Below, in pieces: positions 12,401 to 23,027 of a DNA stretch of 64,000 nt. The stretch lies in NCBI GenBank assembly GCA_963931925.1, contig OZ007571.1, positions 16,114,506 to 16,178,505 of the forward strand, in the 5' to 3' direction. Position numbers and translations under genes: made by a program. Source of the DNA: Onchidella celtica. Taxonomy: Eukaryota; Mollusca; Gastropoda; Systellommatophora; Onchidiidae. Every line of letters starts with the position of its first letter. Position 1 is the stretch's first letter. Below the pieces are notes generated by a model that was given only the letters and a program-made list of their open reading frames with translations, made no database searches and was not told the DNA's origin.

Positions 12401-14924
12401 ATCGTAATCATGCACGTCTTCGCGCTGTAACTCTTTAAAGTAGGTTAACGCTCGCCCCTGCAATAAGGATGCCAGGTACGTGGACCATAATTGCTTATTC
12501 TCCCCCCATTGCAGTTGTGCATTTAGTTCGAACCTGTAAAGGAAGGCGTCTATATCGTCCTTCCAGTCGTCGAACGTCTGCAGCTTAATCCGAACACCAC
12601 TTTTGTTTTGCCCCTGCTGCTCAACTGTTTCCGTTGGCGCATTCTTCTTGATTTCTAATTCTGCGATTTTTACTCGCGCCTCTATCTCCCGTTCTTGAGC
12701 TTCTATCTCCCTTAACTTTAACTCCCTTTCCTGCTCCTTATCCTTAGCCTGTCTTTCCTGCTCCTTATCCTTAGCCTCTCTTTCCTGCTGCCGCTCTTGA
12801 GCCTCTTTTTCTCGCTCTCTATCTTTAGCACGCTCATCGCGCAATTCCGCCTGCTGCTCTTTAATCCAGCCGCGTAGCTCTACGCCTTCAAGGCCAAGTT
12901 CCGTACCCACTTTCATGAGCTCACGGAGATCCGCCATTTCATGGATTTATTATTATACAATTTGCAATCCAATATACTGTCTATGCACTTATAATACCCT
13001 CCGTATCCCGAGACCTGAAATTATGCCACTACAATAACAAGCACTATTTCCAAATGCAATTCAGAAACACACCTCACTGAACATTTTATAGCATACTCTC
13101 TCTAACTAATTCTATGTTCATAAAATGTATAGCACTATTAAATAACAAAAGAGAATAGAAAAGACAAGAATGAGGAAATTCAGAAGAAGGACCACAAGTA
13201 CGTCAAGGACAACGAACCAGACTAGGACAAAGACTTCTAAAAAAAAATATAATGGGAAAAAAATGCAACCTAACTACGCCAATTACACTACAAGGTACGA
13301 ACAAGAACAGAGCCTGAAAAAAAGAACGTATATCTACAGATAGGTCAGAGAGGGGACAAGAGAATACGTCTTCCTGCAGAAACAGAGAAGATATCGACGC
13401 TACAACTAAACAATAACAAAGCCCTAAAGAACTGTTCACTGTGATGAACGTGGTTCCAAGTTTAGCCCACCTCCCGAAGAGGATAAACCAAGCTCACCAC
13501 AACAAACCCGCGCCACCGCCCGTATAATCAATTACAGCAAAACAGAGAAAAAGACAGATCAAAGGGATAGCCCACAATCCAGGGCACAAAATTTCAGTTT
13601 CACTTAACTTTCAACTTTGACTTTAATTTCTTCCCTTACACGGAGCTCTGGCTGCTTGTCTCCTCAGGCTGGCACACACACTCTCTCTGTGAAAATTCAA
13701 TCACACATTAGTACATATCTATAGCAATACATGCATCAATACATATTCATAAATATACATAAATTATACCATCATGAAATTTCCATTCATCCCACGAACA
13801 AAAGACAACAGCACGAATTCCTAGCACAACAGAAAAACAACTAGATATGAGGAATACACAATGTCAAAATGACCACAGGTAAACTAAACGGACGAGTGTC
13901 ACAACGGACGAGCCCCCAGTGTCACAAATCCCAGACTGGGAGATGTAATAGTTATAACAAGACGACAATCACGAACGAACAAGTATAACACTTAACAGAA
14001 CAACCCATCAGACTCACACATTTATTAAACATAAAGATAAAGATACATTGCAATGACATACATTATATTACTCTAACCAACTGCCGTCCAACGGCCTTCT
14101 TTCCCTCAAGCACTCTTCCTCGGGTCCACAACCCGGTAGTTACTTTTAAATACACTTCGGCTTCAGCCTCTCCACTCAATGTCTTAATAACACATTCCTA
14201 TGGCAATAACACCTGAGCATTCCAAGAGCTCCCCAACATGGCAATAGCACGTTAATAGTTCAATTCACATTAATATCACAATAGCACATTCGTCACTATC
14301 ACATGTAGTACATCTTAGAGCACATTAACATTTCTATACACATACCTGTCTGTGGCCAGACTGCCACGACTCATGCGCCCCTCCTGTCCTGCTCGACAGC
14401 TTCACTCCACTGGCCTATGCGTAGCCTTCGGCCCTATGCTGGCCTATCCCCTGTGCTAGTTCGCTTACCGTGGGTGGCGTCTCTGCCCGACCCCGGCACC
14501 AATCATCACTGGAAAGCACATCACAATCTCCCGACTGCCTCTGATCTCACGTCTGTCCCCTGGGACCTCTTAACTTGCAGTGATCTGACTATTCAGATTT
14601 TGCCTCTACTACGCCTCAACTTCACTCACAACATGCACGCTTTACGTCAACTAACAGAAATCAATACAGGTGAGCAGCCTCCCTATCCCGTGAGTCAGTC
14701 CTACACTTCCATGCCCCCGTAATCCTTGAATCTCGCTCACTCCACTCGTGACAATCCTGGGCATAGCTCCGCTATTCTATTTATCTGTAATATTTCACAA
14801 ATACAATTATTGGCCTTCTGTCCTATATAAATGGGTCACCTTGCCTTATTCATTGTCTGTTGTTTTGTTTATCACAGGTCATAGAGGCTTTACTGATGAT
14901 GACCCAGATTTTCTGACAAATTAA
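6435..14924 (+). CDS. GNPTG: N-acetylglucosamine-1-phosphotransferase gamma subunit (partial, 5' exons missing)
   Basis: This is the gamma subunit of the Golgi GlcNAc-1-phosphotransferase, which helps place mannose-6-phosphate tags on lysosomal enzymes. Exons: 6435-6518, 7452-7545, 8201-8398, 9413-9562, 11056-11124. Phases join cleanly. The MRH lectin domain is visible: [60 protein letters not shown], then [13 protein letters not shown] charged helical tail follows (exon from 9413) and the last exon encodes [17 protein letters not shown]. The order matches the animal family. The first intron shown uses a GC donor (GG|GCAAGT). Two ends are possible: a TAG at 11122, or splicing at GAGG|GTTAGT into a small exon at 14878-14924 ([18 protein letters not shown]) behind a strong acceptor. 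The second is followed by a poly(A) signal at 15794. Signal peptide and early exons lie outside the window. Confidence 0.9.
9147..9420 (+). repeat. Local duplication containing the acceptor of the 9413 GNPTG exon
   Basis: About 80 bp at 9147-9235 resembles 9339-9420, including GATTATTGCAA, CTCATG and TGTACCATTGTCAGGG. The real exon begins after TACCATTGTCAG at 9413. The upstream copy keeps an AG in the same context (ACCATTGTCAG followed by GGTTACAC) and so forms a decoy 3' splice site. The two copies look roughly 75-80% identical by eye. Confidence 0.7.
9805..10301. mobile_element. Short TTAA-flanked element, piggyBac-like MITE
   Basis: TTAA occurs at 9801-9804 and 10302-10305. Inside are imperfect inverted ends, CCCTGTGAACCCT on the left against CCCCTTGAACCCT reading in from the right (11 of 13). 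A TTAA target and CCC-starting ends are the hallmarks of piggyBac-type elements. The right part contains a direct repeat of the block around GACCGGTGTA(C/G)CGGTCGGTAGGG. No transposase is recognisable. It lies in a GNPTG intron. Confidence 0.6.
11125..12115 (+). other. Non-coding stretch after the GNPTG stop at 11122
   Basis: This is either the last GNPTG intron or the start of a 3' UTR/intergenic region. It holds pyrimidine-rich low-complexity DNA (about 11390-11720) and G-runs near 11240 and 12062. No coding or RNA feature is recognised. The long frames here come from the C/T bias. Confidence 0.5.
12116..12937 (-). pseudogene. Gag-like protein of the LTR element, 3'-truncated
   Basis: The frame has 273 codons. 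Residues about 28-95 are a highly charged coiled coil of K/E/R/Q repeats ([19 protein letters not shown]). After a linker comes a retrotransposon gag core: [17 protein letters not shown], then [38 protein letters not shown] and [18 protein letters not shown]. This is the arrangement seen in Gypsy and SCAN-related capsids. The last dozen or so residues before the stop do not look like gag, so the break is probably near 12157. Capsid proteins of this type package element RNA. Nothing suggests a domesticated function here. Confidence 0.75.
13906..13918 (-). other. Putative primer-binding site, tRNA-Pro type
   Basis: The minus strand reads TGGGGGCTCGTCC, one base inside the end of the putative LTR. 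It matches the start of the well-known tRNA-Pro primer site used by many retroviruses and LTR elements. Its position supports the LTR boundary at 13920. Confidence 0.7.
13920..14753 (-). repeat. Putative 5' LTR (834 bp)
   Basis: It is bounded by TGTCAC (13920) and GTGACA (14753), short inverted ends of the TG...CA type, and lies directly next to the primer site. No second LTR lies in the window to confirm it. Promoter elements were not identified. Confidence 0.6.
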
Positions 14925-15815
14925 AACAGAGAGAGAGGAAGAAGAGCAAATACTGACTTGACGGTGCCTACAGAGTGAAGTTAACCCTTTCAGTGGCAAA
15001 GCCATGACTATGGTCCTTATTATTTTGGAATTTGATCATTTTTGGTTATTTCAAACAGTATAGTAAATAGAGCTTTTCAGAGCAAAATTTATCAAATGTT
15101 TAAAAAAATTTTAATTATGTGAGATAAATTCACCTACTCAAGATTGTTCACAATAATACTGTGGTGGTATTTGAGGCATAAAGGCAAGTTTAGGGTTTCA
15201 GTGACATTTTTGCCATCTTTTAACCACCCGGGTCAGACTGTCAAACAGAAAAATAGACTGTTGTTGGTGATATTCCTATCAGTTGATGACAGATGACAAA
15301 GTAAGGGATTGCTGGAGATGGAAGACATATGGCATGGGGCTACCCACATGACAGCTACGGTAGCCATGAAGACAACCCACATGAGACCTTGTATACTGGT
15401 GCATTGACGCTGCAACTGTCATTGATCAGTACAGTTGGGAATACGTTGTTGTTACGTTTTACTTTTAGACTCTAGGTTTACTGCAGTCCAGAGAATGACT
15501 AGGCAACTTGTCTCAGACATTTCACACCAAACCATGAAATGACACAATTAATCCATTGTGTTGCCTAATGTCAAGAGTTTGGGTCACACGGCAACATCTG
15601 GTTAACGTTCTCTAGTGAAGCTGCGATGGACATAGCAAGCTTGCAGTGGATTCTTCCAATTGCTCAAGACAAGGAAGAGATGAAGACACGGCTAGTTGAT
15701 AACACATGTCATTCATGAAATTATGGCCTTCATTTCATTCCCATCACCTGTGTGTGATCTAATCCGTCTGTGATAATATTGATGTCTTAATGAAATAAAA
15801 GTCTTTTATATTGAA
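14925..15815 (+). other. Probable 3' UTR of the long GNPTG isoform, with poly(A) signal
   Basis: AATAAA lies at 15794-15799. A TTAACCCTTTCAGTGGCAAA at about 14981 resembles the left end of a piggyBac-type element, but I find no matching right end. Positions 15379-15580 are repeated at 26063-26262. Confidence 0.5.
15379..15580 (+). repeat. Dispersed repeat, copy A (about 200 bp)
   Basis: It is closely similar, in the same orientation, to 26063-26262. The shared core runs from CATGAGACCTTGT to GTCAAGAGTTTG with scattered substitutions and small indels. Flanks differ on both sides. The family was not identified. Confidence 0.85.
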
Positions 15816-16483
15816 AGTGAAACTCAGTAGCAGACTATTTCTTTCATATCATTTAAAAACTTTGGTGTTTGTTATGTAAGGCGAAAGAATCATATTTTTT
15901 ATGTCAGTGTTGAAAGGAGCAGAGCATTGAGCATTCTGATTAGTATGTTTACAGTACAGTATTTGAAAGTTTTGGACCAGAACTTTGAAATACAACTGAG
16001 TGCTATTCACTGTGGCTTTGTCTGTTCTGTGAGGAGCACTAAATGTACAAATCAAAACCATTGACACTGTTGTTGCTGGGCAATTTGAACCTGCAGTGTT
16101 CATTATCGAGAGGCTTAACAAAACCCTTTTCTGAGTTCAATATCATATTTTCTATGCAACATCTAGTTTTCTCAATTTTTTCTTCATTTGTTCACTTCTA
16201 CAGAGCTTCGTGAATATACCAGGTTTTTTTTTATGGTCCCACTGTAATTTTGCACTTAGCAATGCTGCGATCCACTGCCCATCAATGTTAAGTATTTGTT
16301 CCAGATCATTTGTACTAATTTTAGCATTCCAGTAAACATCAATTGGGCTTGAACTGAAATCATAAACTTACAGCAGTTTCACTGTACATACGTAATTAGG
16401 ATATGAATTAAGCATCTGTTAAACCACATACAAATACAGTGCTAAACAGGTAGAATACAAGAGCCTTAATAACACTTCAACAT

Positions 16484-16489
16484 TTTATT
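16484..16489 (-). terminator. Poly(A) signal of the dehydratase-like gene
   Basis: The minus strand reads AATAAA 317 bp beyond the stop codon. The intergenic gap to the convergent GNPTG signal at 15794 is about 690 bp and holds nothing recognisable. Confidence 0.6.
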
Positions 16490-16805
16490 TGGAAAGTCGG
16501 GGACAATAGGTTTTATTGGATATCAAAAATTAAATGTGCTCATTCAAATCACTGAAAAAAGGCATACTCAGATGTCTACAGGCAAAAAATTGTATGGATG
16601 GGAAGTAACTCAAGTAATTTCAGGGGGATAGAAGGAGAAACAATCATGCAGAAACACCTCAATTAACCTGTGTCAATGTTAGCATTGGTTCATCCTTATA
16701 TGATTGTCAGTTTTGGCGAAATTTTTTACTTAATGGCTTGTGCCTAGCATGATGGTGTTGGTGGGTAACGTAAAGAAACATTTATAAAAGTTTTTTAAAA
16801 AACGA

Positions 16806-19800
16806 CTAGAATGGAAAATGGGCAGTTTTAGGGCCAGTCCAGTCCTTATTGGCCCGTGCCTGTTCACTGGAAGCCTCCTCAGCTCTTGGATAAGGTCTCT
16901 TTAGATTGTCTTTCTTCAATGTTACGCCAAATCCTGGCCTGTCTGGTAGATCAATGAAACCGTCTTTGGGCAGCGGCTCATCTGGAAACAGACCACCAAA
17001 ATAGGGTACAATCTGGTCGGCCTGGTGGCTCATGTTTATGTACTCCGCCAATGGACAGTTGGAAAAGGCATACTGGAGATGATAGGAGTAGACACTAGAA
17101 CCGTGTGGGATGACCAGTACATCGTACGCAGAAGCCATGGCAACCACGCGTCTGGCCTCTGTCATACCTCCCAACCATGTAATGTCCGGCTGAATGATGT
17201 CCACACAACGGGACTCCAGCAGCTGGAGGAATCCGTATCTGGTATACTCGTGTTCTCCAGTGGTCAGCAGTACGCGAGATCCCCTCAGATTTTCTCTGAC
17301 TTGCTTATAGCCATCATAGCTGTCCGGAGGGAGAAATTCTTCCATCCACTTCAAACCGTGAGGTTCCAACTCTTTGGCCAGACGGGTGGCATAAGGAACA
17401 GTCAGAGCCATGTAACAATCCAGACTCAGAGGAAAGTCTGGCCCTACTTTGGACCTCCATTGTTTGAAAATCTCCACGTTTTTCTTTAGACCCAGGTCTC
17501 CATCACTGGGGCCGTAACTGCAGGGAAATTTGGCCCCTACAAAGCCCAGTTGTTTCGCCAAGTCAGGTCTTCCTGTGGTGGAGTAGACAGGCAGTCGTTC
17601 TTTCGTCTTACCCCCTGCGCAAAGAAAAAAAGTTTGTGCAAAGAAAAAATTGTGGTGTTAACTTCCAGTGCCAGTGAAAATTTCGACCTGAATTATATTA
17701 TATATACATGTATGTACACATGTACAGTAGTTCAGTCATAGGCCTGCACTGTATCATGTATGCAAGTAAGACTTTTATGTAATATGCGTGCGCATTCAGC
17801 TTTTTTAAGCGTACTAACACAAATCAGTGTGATCACATACATGTACATGTAATTGGTTGTCATTCTAAGGACGAAAATCGCAAATTCAGTTTATGGTCAT
17901 AAATAGGCCTACTTTCTGCGGTGTGCTTAATTTAATTTTGTTCAAACGTCGACGACTTGGGATAAGTAGTATTTTATTAATTCGTGGGGGGGGGGGGGGG
18001 GGGGGGGCTGTACAGATCTGTCTGGAATACGGTGTCTAATCTGGACACGCTTTCACCGAGGTCGTTATCTTAAACTTACTGAAAGAAATTCAATGGTAAT
18101 CTATATATCACGTGACGTCGGCTGATATGAAGCTGTGACGAAATACTCGTGATTTTGCCCCAACTCTCTCACTGTCCTAGGCTCTTGGGGCGGTACGCCT
18201 CGTTCAGGAAAATGTAAAAACTGTACAACGTGGTGTTATTTTCAGTCTCCGTTCCAAATATTACTGCATGCAGTCATGCACAGCCCGGGTACAAAATCCA
18301 GCGATAATCATTACATGTAGGCTATAAGTATAACTACATGTATTACCCTTTGCCACGTTCGACGTGTGGCTACACAGAATGCAGATCAGTGAGACGCAGA
18401 GAAATAATTTTGTACATGTATTTGTAAACTTCTTTGATCCCATTCAGGAAATTCGCCATAGGCCTAGTGTCATGGCAATACAGTTACAAATGGAGCAGAC
18501 ACATCGTCGCCACAGCGCAGCGCAGGTTGGCTTTTTTTTTTTCTTTCTGGGAGGTGAAATAACTCACCCAGCAATGCATAGACCGGCTCGTTTCTCAGCT
18601 TCCCCAACAGATCCCACAAAGCCAGGTCCACTGCACTGATAGCCTGAAGAAATAACCACATTTGTAAGTTACGTTCAAAAAGGGGGGGGGGGGGGGGCGC
18701 AAAGCTGAGATGCTCTGAATTCTGTAGGCCCTACAAAGTGAGATGATTTAAGTCACCCATATGACCTACCAACTGATCAATAGACAGATCTGGGAATCTA
18801 AAGAACAAGTAGAAAGGACATTAAAATCATAATTTTATGACATTCACTGCGGCATGCATTATTTTTTAATACATGCATGCGAAGGAATGACATACCGGTA
18901 GGCCTACATGTGTATTGATACCAAGTCCTCTCCTACAGGAATGATGAAAGCCGGCACTTGTCCCTATGGATACAGCCTTTAATAACTGATTCTAGGCCTA
19001 CATACATGTATAGAATAATAATCATAAATAACTAGCCTAAATAATAGGCTAGTAATACAATATGAATAGGCCTACAGTACTTGTATACCGGTGCGTATAA
19101 TTCAAAAAGTGCGTATGGCGATGCTTGCAATCTGTTGACTTTTACTCCCATCCCAAATGTTCAATCCCGTCATTTCATAAAAGCGCTCTCTCTCTCTCTT
19201 TCGCTCGTTCTCTCTCTCTCTCTCTTTCGCTCTCTCTCTCTCTCTTTCGCGCTCTCTCTCTCTCTTTCGCGCTCTCTCTCTCTCTCTCTGTGTTTCTCTC
19301 TCTTTCTCTCTCTCTCCTGCACTCATTCAGGGCACACCGAGGCATATGATGCCTATCACAAATAGGGCCGATGATCATCCCTCTCTCATGTGTTCACCAT
19401 CTCTGGGGTGCTTCAAAATTCATGTTCGCACAAATCTGTGCAACAGATTGAAGATCTGATAACCGGCTGACGGACGACATGCAGGCGGCAGAGGGAAGGG
19501 AAGTAACTAAACTTGCCTGCAAGGGTAACCCTTTCCTGCCGTAGTTGAGTGTGGACCTGAACATCTGATCCCACATCAGTTCCACATCTCGGGGATCCTG
19601 ACCTTCAACAAATCTACTCAGGTGGTTCTCCACAATGTAACAACCGGGCTCACCACCTATAGTGACACCTACGCCAACTGTACCGTCCTCAGCTTCCACC
19701 TAAATGAGAATAGCCGGGGGGGGGGGGGGGGGGGGGGGGAAACAGGTCATTTAATGTACTCATACGTACAAGTTTATACAATCAATGTCTACTCGAGGCT

Positions 19801-21164
19801 TGTGCAGTAGCCTATAAGGGCTACAAAATGAGGGGGGGGGGGGGGGCTGAAGCAAATGACCTAAAACACAGACATTTGTTTATAAATATAGAGCCCATCA
19901 CAGTTACAATAAGGTAGGCCTACACGCATTGTTAAAATTGTACGTATGAATACTTGAACCTTCCCATGTCGAATAACTTAGGCCTAAGTTTACAATTTAC
20001 AAATTTGTCAGTCTAGTCACCTTCAAACCTACAAAATTTGCAAGATGTCTTTCATTAAACAAATTATATATATAGCCTTTTAGCGCTTGTGCAGAGAGAT
20101 TTGTGCACAATCATGCGTGCATGTGGCTAGATCTATACTCTCCACGACAAAGACGAAAAATCGCAGGAAAAGAAAGTCATGAGGCTATTTGACATCAAGA
20201 TGTTGAATATTTGGCTGACTCAGCTAGTTTATTCATCCCAACTGAACCGACTAAATTATGGCTCTTCTCAAGTTAATTCAACAAATATGGACGCATGTAT
20301 GCACTGCTAGACTCGTACAGTTCTTAAGAAAACACACACACACGTTAATATCAGCAACATGCAGGCATACAGGTGCACCCATGCGTACAGACAGTAAATA
20401 CAATGTACGAAGAACTAAACCGCCTGCAGGTGCCGATATTGCGAACTTAATTGAAGGAATTAGAATTAGAAAGGATGAAAGTGCCATTTGACTACTTTTG
20501 AGAAGAAAAAAAACCCATCTCAGTAGCCTATAAACGAATCGATTTAATATTTGAATGATTTACTTGAAGAGTTGATGCCAGTATTGCAAACGTTCAGTAT
20601 TATGAATAAATTAATTATAAGACCGGCCTTCCGCCCCCCCCTCCCCCCCCTAAAATAACTTAATTTCTGTTTTTTTTTAATATTGTCCCATCTCTGTCAT
20701 CTTTTGCCTACCCATTATGGTTGGTGAGCACTTCTGGTAGGGTCTCCTGTCTTATCATTCGGATATTATATATTCTGTCTATTGTCTTGCAACTTCATAG
20801 CACAATACATGTATAGCTTGTGGCTGTTATGGGTCGATGTGTAATAAAACTCAATCTCAAATCCCACCCCGCGCCGTATGCTCGCTGTTTAATAAATAAT
20901 GATTTAGAACATTATCTCTGACTCTGCTATTCCCGCCCACCATCTCACCTCGACTGCCAATGTTCCTAAAGCGTTGATTCCCCAGGATTTCCGTGTCTGA
21001 GAGTACTGTGGATGGCATGTCATGGGTGTGGCTATGGGAGCCAGTCCCCCATTCAGCCAATGCTTGTCTTCAACGTCATGACAGTCTGCCCCTTGATCAC
21101 TCTTCGATCCTTGCTGACACAAAGCACGCACGCTTCGAATCTTAGGGAACTTTTGACAAGCCAT
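16806..21164 (-). CDS. L-rhamnonate dehydratase-like enolase-superfamily protein
   Basis: Four exons: 21164-20949, 19699-19517, 18643-18568, 17614-16806, giving 427 residues against about 405 for bacterial RhmD. Phases are exact. The first exon gives the capping domain with HWLNGGLAPIATPMT, where the family has its conserved His, and SWGINALGTLAVEV. The second has GGEPGCYIVENHLSRFVEG and the third AISAVDLALWDLLGK. The fourth is the barrel with the three metal ligands in LSLDCYM, WMEEFLPP and TTGEHEY, and the acid/base His in VIPHGSSVYSYH. The family dehydrates L-rhamnonate and similar acid sugars to 2-keto-3-deoxy products. The substrate here is inferred, not shown. Intron 2 has a GC donor (CAG|GCAAGT). 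All active-site residues I can place are present. The start ATG at 21164 is in family register. Confidence 0.88.
17615..20948 (-). other. Introns of the dehydratase-like gene, rich in G-runs and microsatellites
   Basis: The three introns hold uninterrupted G-runs on the plus strand at 17986-18007 (22), 18682-18697 (16), 19716-19739 (24) and 19832-19846 (15), and a (CT)n tract at about 19180-19318. Long frames across the CT tract are low-complexity artefacts. No other feature is recognised. Confidence 0.7.
19180..19318. repeat. (CT)n microsatellite with TTTCGC interruptions
   Basis: This is a pyrimidine-pure tract of CTCTCT broken by regularly recurring TTTCG(C) units. It is intronic in the dehydratase-like gene. 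Confidence 0.9.
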
Positions 21165-21779
21165 GGTATAATTTCAGTGTTAACTCTGTGAATGGAAATT
21201 ACTAAGTTTCATTGAAGTACCGGTACATGACAGATAATATAGATATACGTGCATTGGTCTCAGTTGTGGACTACATTGCAGAGGTGCCGGGAAATATTTA
21301 TTGATGGGCTGATTTTTCTGCATCAACGCTCTTTCACAAACAAAAACGTTTGTTGTTGTTGTTTTAAATCAATACTGACCATGCTGGAGGCCCCACTAAG
21401 GCTCCGGGGGCCTGATAAACAACCGCAGTGAGATATAATATCTTTGTTGTACCTTTTTCACGACAAACGTCTTGATTTTGTTGTTTTTGTGTTCATTTGA
21501 TTAGCCCATACATGTACAGTGTAGACCCAATAACTTTCTGACACACGGTGTGTGTGAATTGTTTTTCCCCCTTGTACACGTTTCAGCTGGTACCAAAATA
21601 TTCTATGCCTTGAATACTCTATAATTATTTATTTATCAATTAATATTTTTTGACAATAAAATTTCCCAGATTTTCCCAGAAGCTGGATAAATTAAGGTCG
21701 TTCACAGACTATGAGTTATCCGAAACACCATAGTACCGGTATTTAGAAACACCACACGACAAGAATGAAGGGTTTCTAC

Positions 21780-22016
21780 ACCCTTACACTCGCTTGTTTT
21801 GGACGTCCATGACACGCACAGGTGCAAAATGCCAAGGGCAGTGATCCTCCGTAAACAATTATAAACCTCAACTCGAGCATGGCACTCGTGGTGAGCTTTG
21901 GACAAGAGACCAGTAATGTGAGCACTGCAACCTTCTTTGATTCTGATGTTGTTTTGGACGTCCGTGACACGCACAGGTGCAAAATGCCAAGGGCAGTGAT
22001 CCTCCGTAAACAATTG
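21780..22016. repeat. Imperfect direct repeat, unknown family
   Basis: The block TTTTGGACGTCC(A/G)TGACACG through CCTCCGTAAACAATT occurs at about 21796-21862 and again at 21953-22015. Between them is a 90-bp unit (about 21857-21948) that recurs at 25652-25743. One plus-strand frame starts MALVVSFGQETSNVSTATFF in both places and then diverges. The function and family are unknown. Confidence 0.7.
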
Positions 22017-23027
22017 TTGGATGAACTACGAGTGGCTAATGTGGTTACTGCGTGGGTTCAATAGTAACTCCCTTAAGGATACACAGGATTAACAAACACA
22101 GGGTTCTGCTGGCAATCTCATTTATTCAAAAAGCCTAACAAAGGTATCACTACCAAACAAAATGGGCATAGGAGAAACCCTACCAAGAAAAGGAAAAAGA
22201 AACCCAGAAAAAGAAGCCCAACCAGCCATAACCTGGAACAAGAGAAAAAGACAAAAATATGATTAGGATATATAATGACAACATTAATCAGGCAATCAAT
22301 GGTGGACATATATAGTAATAGTATTAAGTATTAAATCTAACAACAACAACATAATATAGAATTTAAGCAATAACCAACTGGATATGTATGCATGGAATAA
22401 AATAGCGCTAAGGTTAATGAATAACAACTACAAGTGGCTTTATCATATACACAAGGAGTTTCCTAGTACACTGGCAACATAAACTAATTAATGTACTAAT
22501 CAAAGTATGAAGGACATAACAAATGAAGGGGCAAGAACACAATAGTTTTGCTCCACTGAGCCGGTGTACAGCACATCCAGAGTGGCCATTCCATAAAATA
22601 ATAACGCAGTGGCCAACATGGCCCACTGACCGTCCATAACACAGACGCTGCATCCCAATGTAGGCCATCCTCATAGGCCCACTCCCATTATTAGTACAAA
22701 CCCGCCCCAGGGCTATTGTATTGGTTCTTCCCTTCCCAATCGATACTGAAGGGTCATGCCCTTTGACCTTAGCCGCGGAGCTATGCCGCCAGGCTAACAT
22801 GTGTATGACACACCACTAGATACATAAAGTAATGTGTACATTCCTTAAAATGAAACTGTCCTTCACACACTTACGAAACTCATAGAAGCATAATACATCT
22901 GGATAACCATAATACATGCACATGATATATATATATATATGTCGGCGAGACTCATTGCAACATGTGTAGACTCACTGAAACATTGTTCATCCACCGCCGC
23001 ACATAGAACAATCCTGGGGCTCACCAT
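22017..23027. other. Unassigned intergenic DNA
   Basis: No gene, RNA or mobile element is recognised. It is AT-rich with several short frames that show no domain. Confidence 0.4.

Larger units (their letters stand above)
12157..14753 (-). mobile_element. LTR retrotransposon 5' fragment (LTR, primer site, gag), Ty3/Gypsy-like
   Basis: On the minus strand the order is a putative LTR (14753-13920), a tRNA-Pro-type primer-binding site, about 970 bp of leader, and a gag frame starting at 12937. Coding similarity to gag stops at about 12157, so the protease, RT, integrase and 3' LTR are missing. The fragment lies antisense in the last possible GNPTG intron. Assignment to Ty3/Gypsy rests on the style of the gag and is not proven without pol. 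No target-site duplication was found, as expected for a fragment. Confidence 0.75.

Noticed and set aside
14981..15222. TTAACCCTTTCAGTGGC at one side and TTAA near 15219, possible piggyBac-type element.
   Set aside because: The right end is not an inverted match to the left, so an element cannot be supported.
19081..19378. Overlapping open frames of about 70-94 codons on both strands, rich in Ser/Leu or Arg/Glu.
   Set aside because: They are translations of the (CT)n microsatellite and have no independent support.
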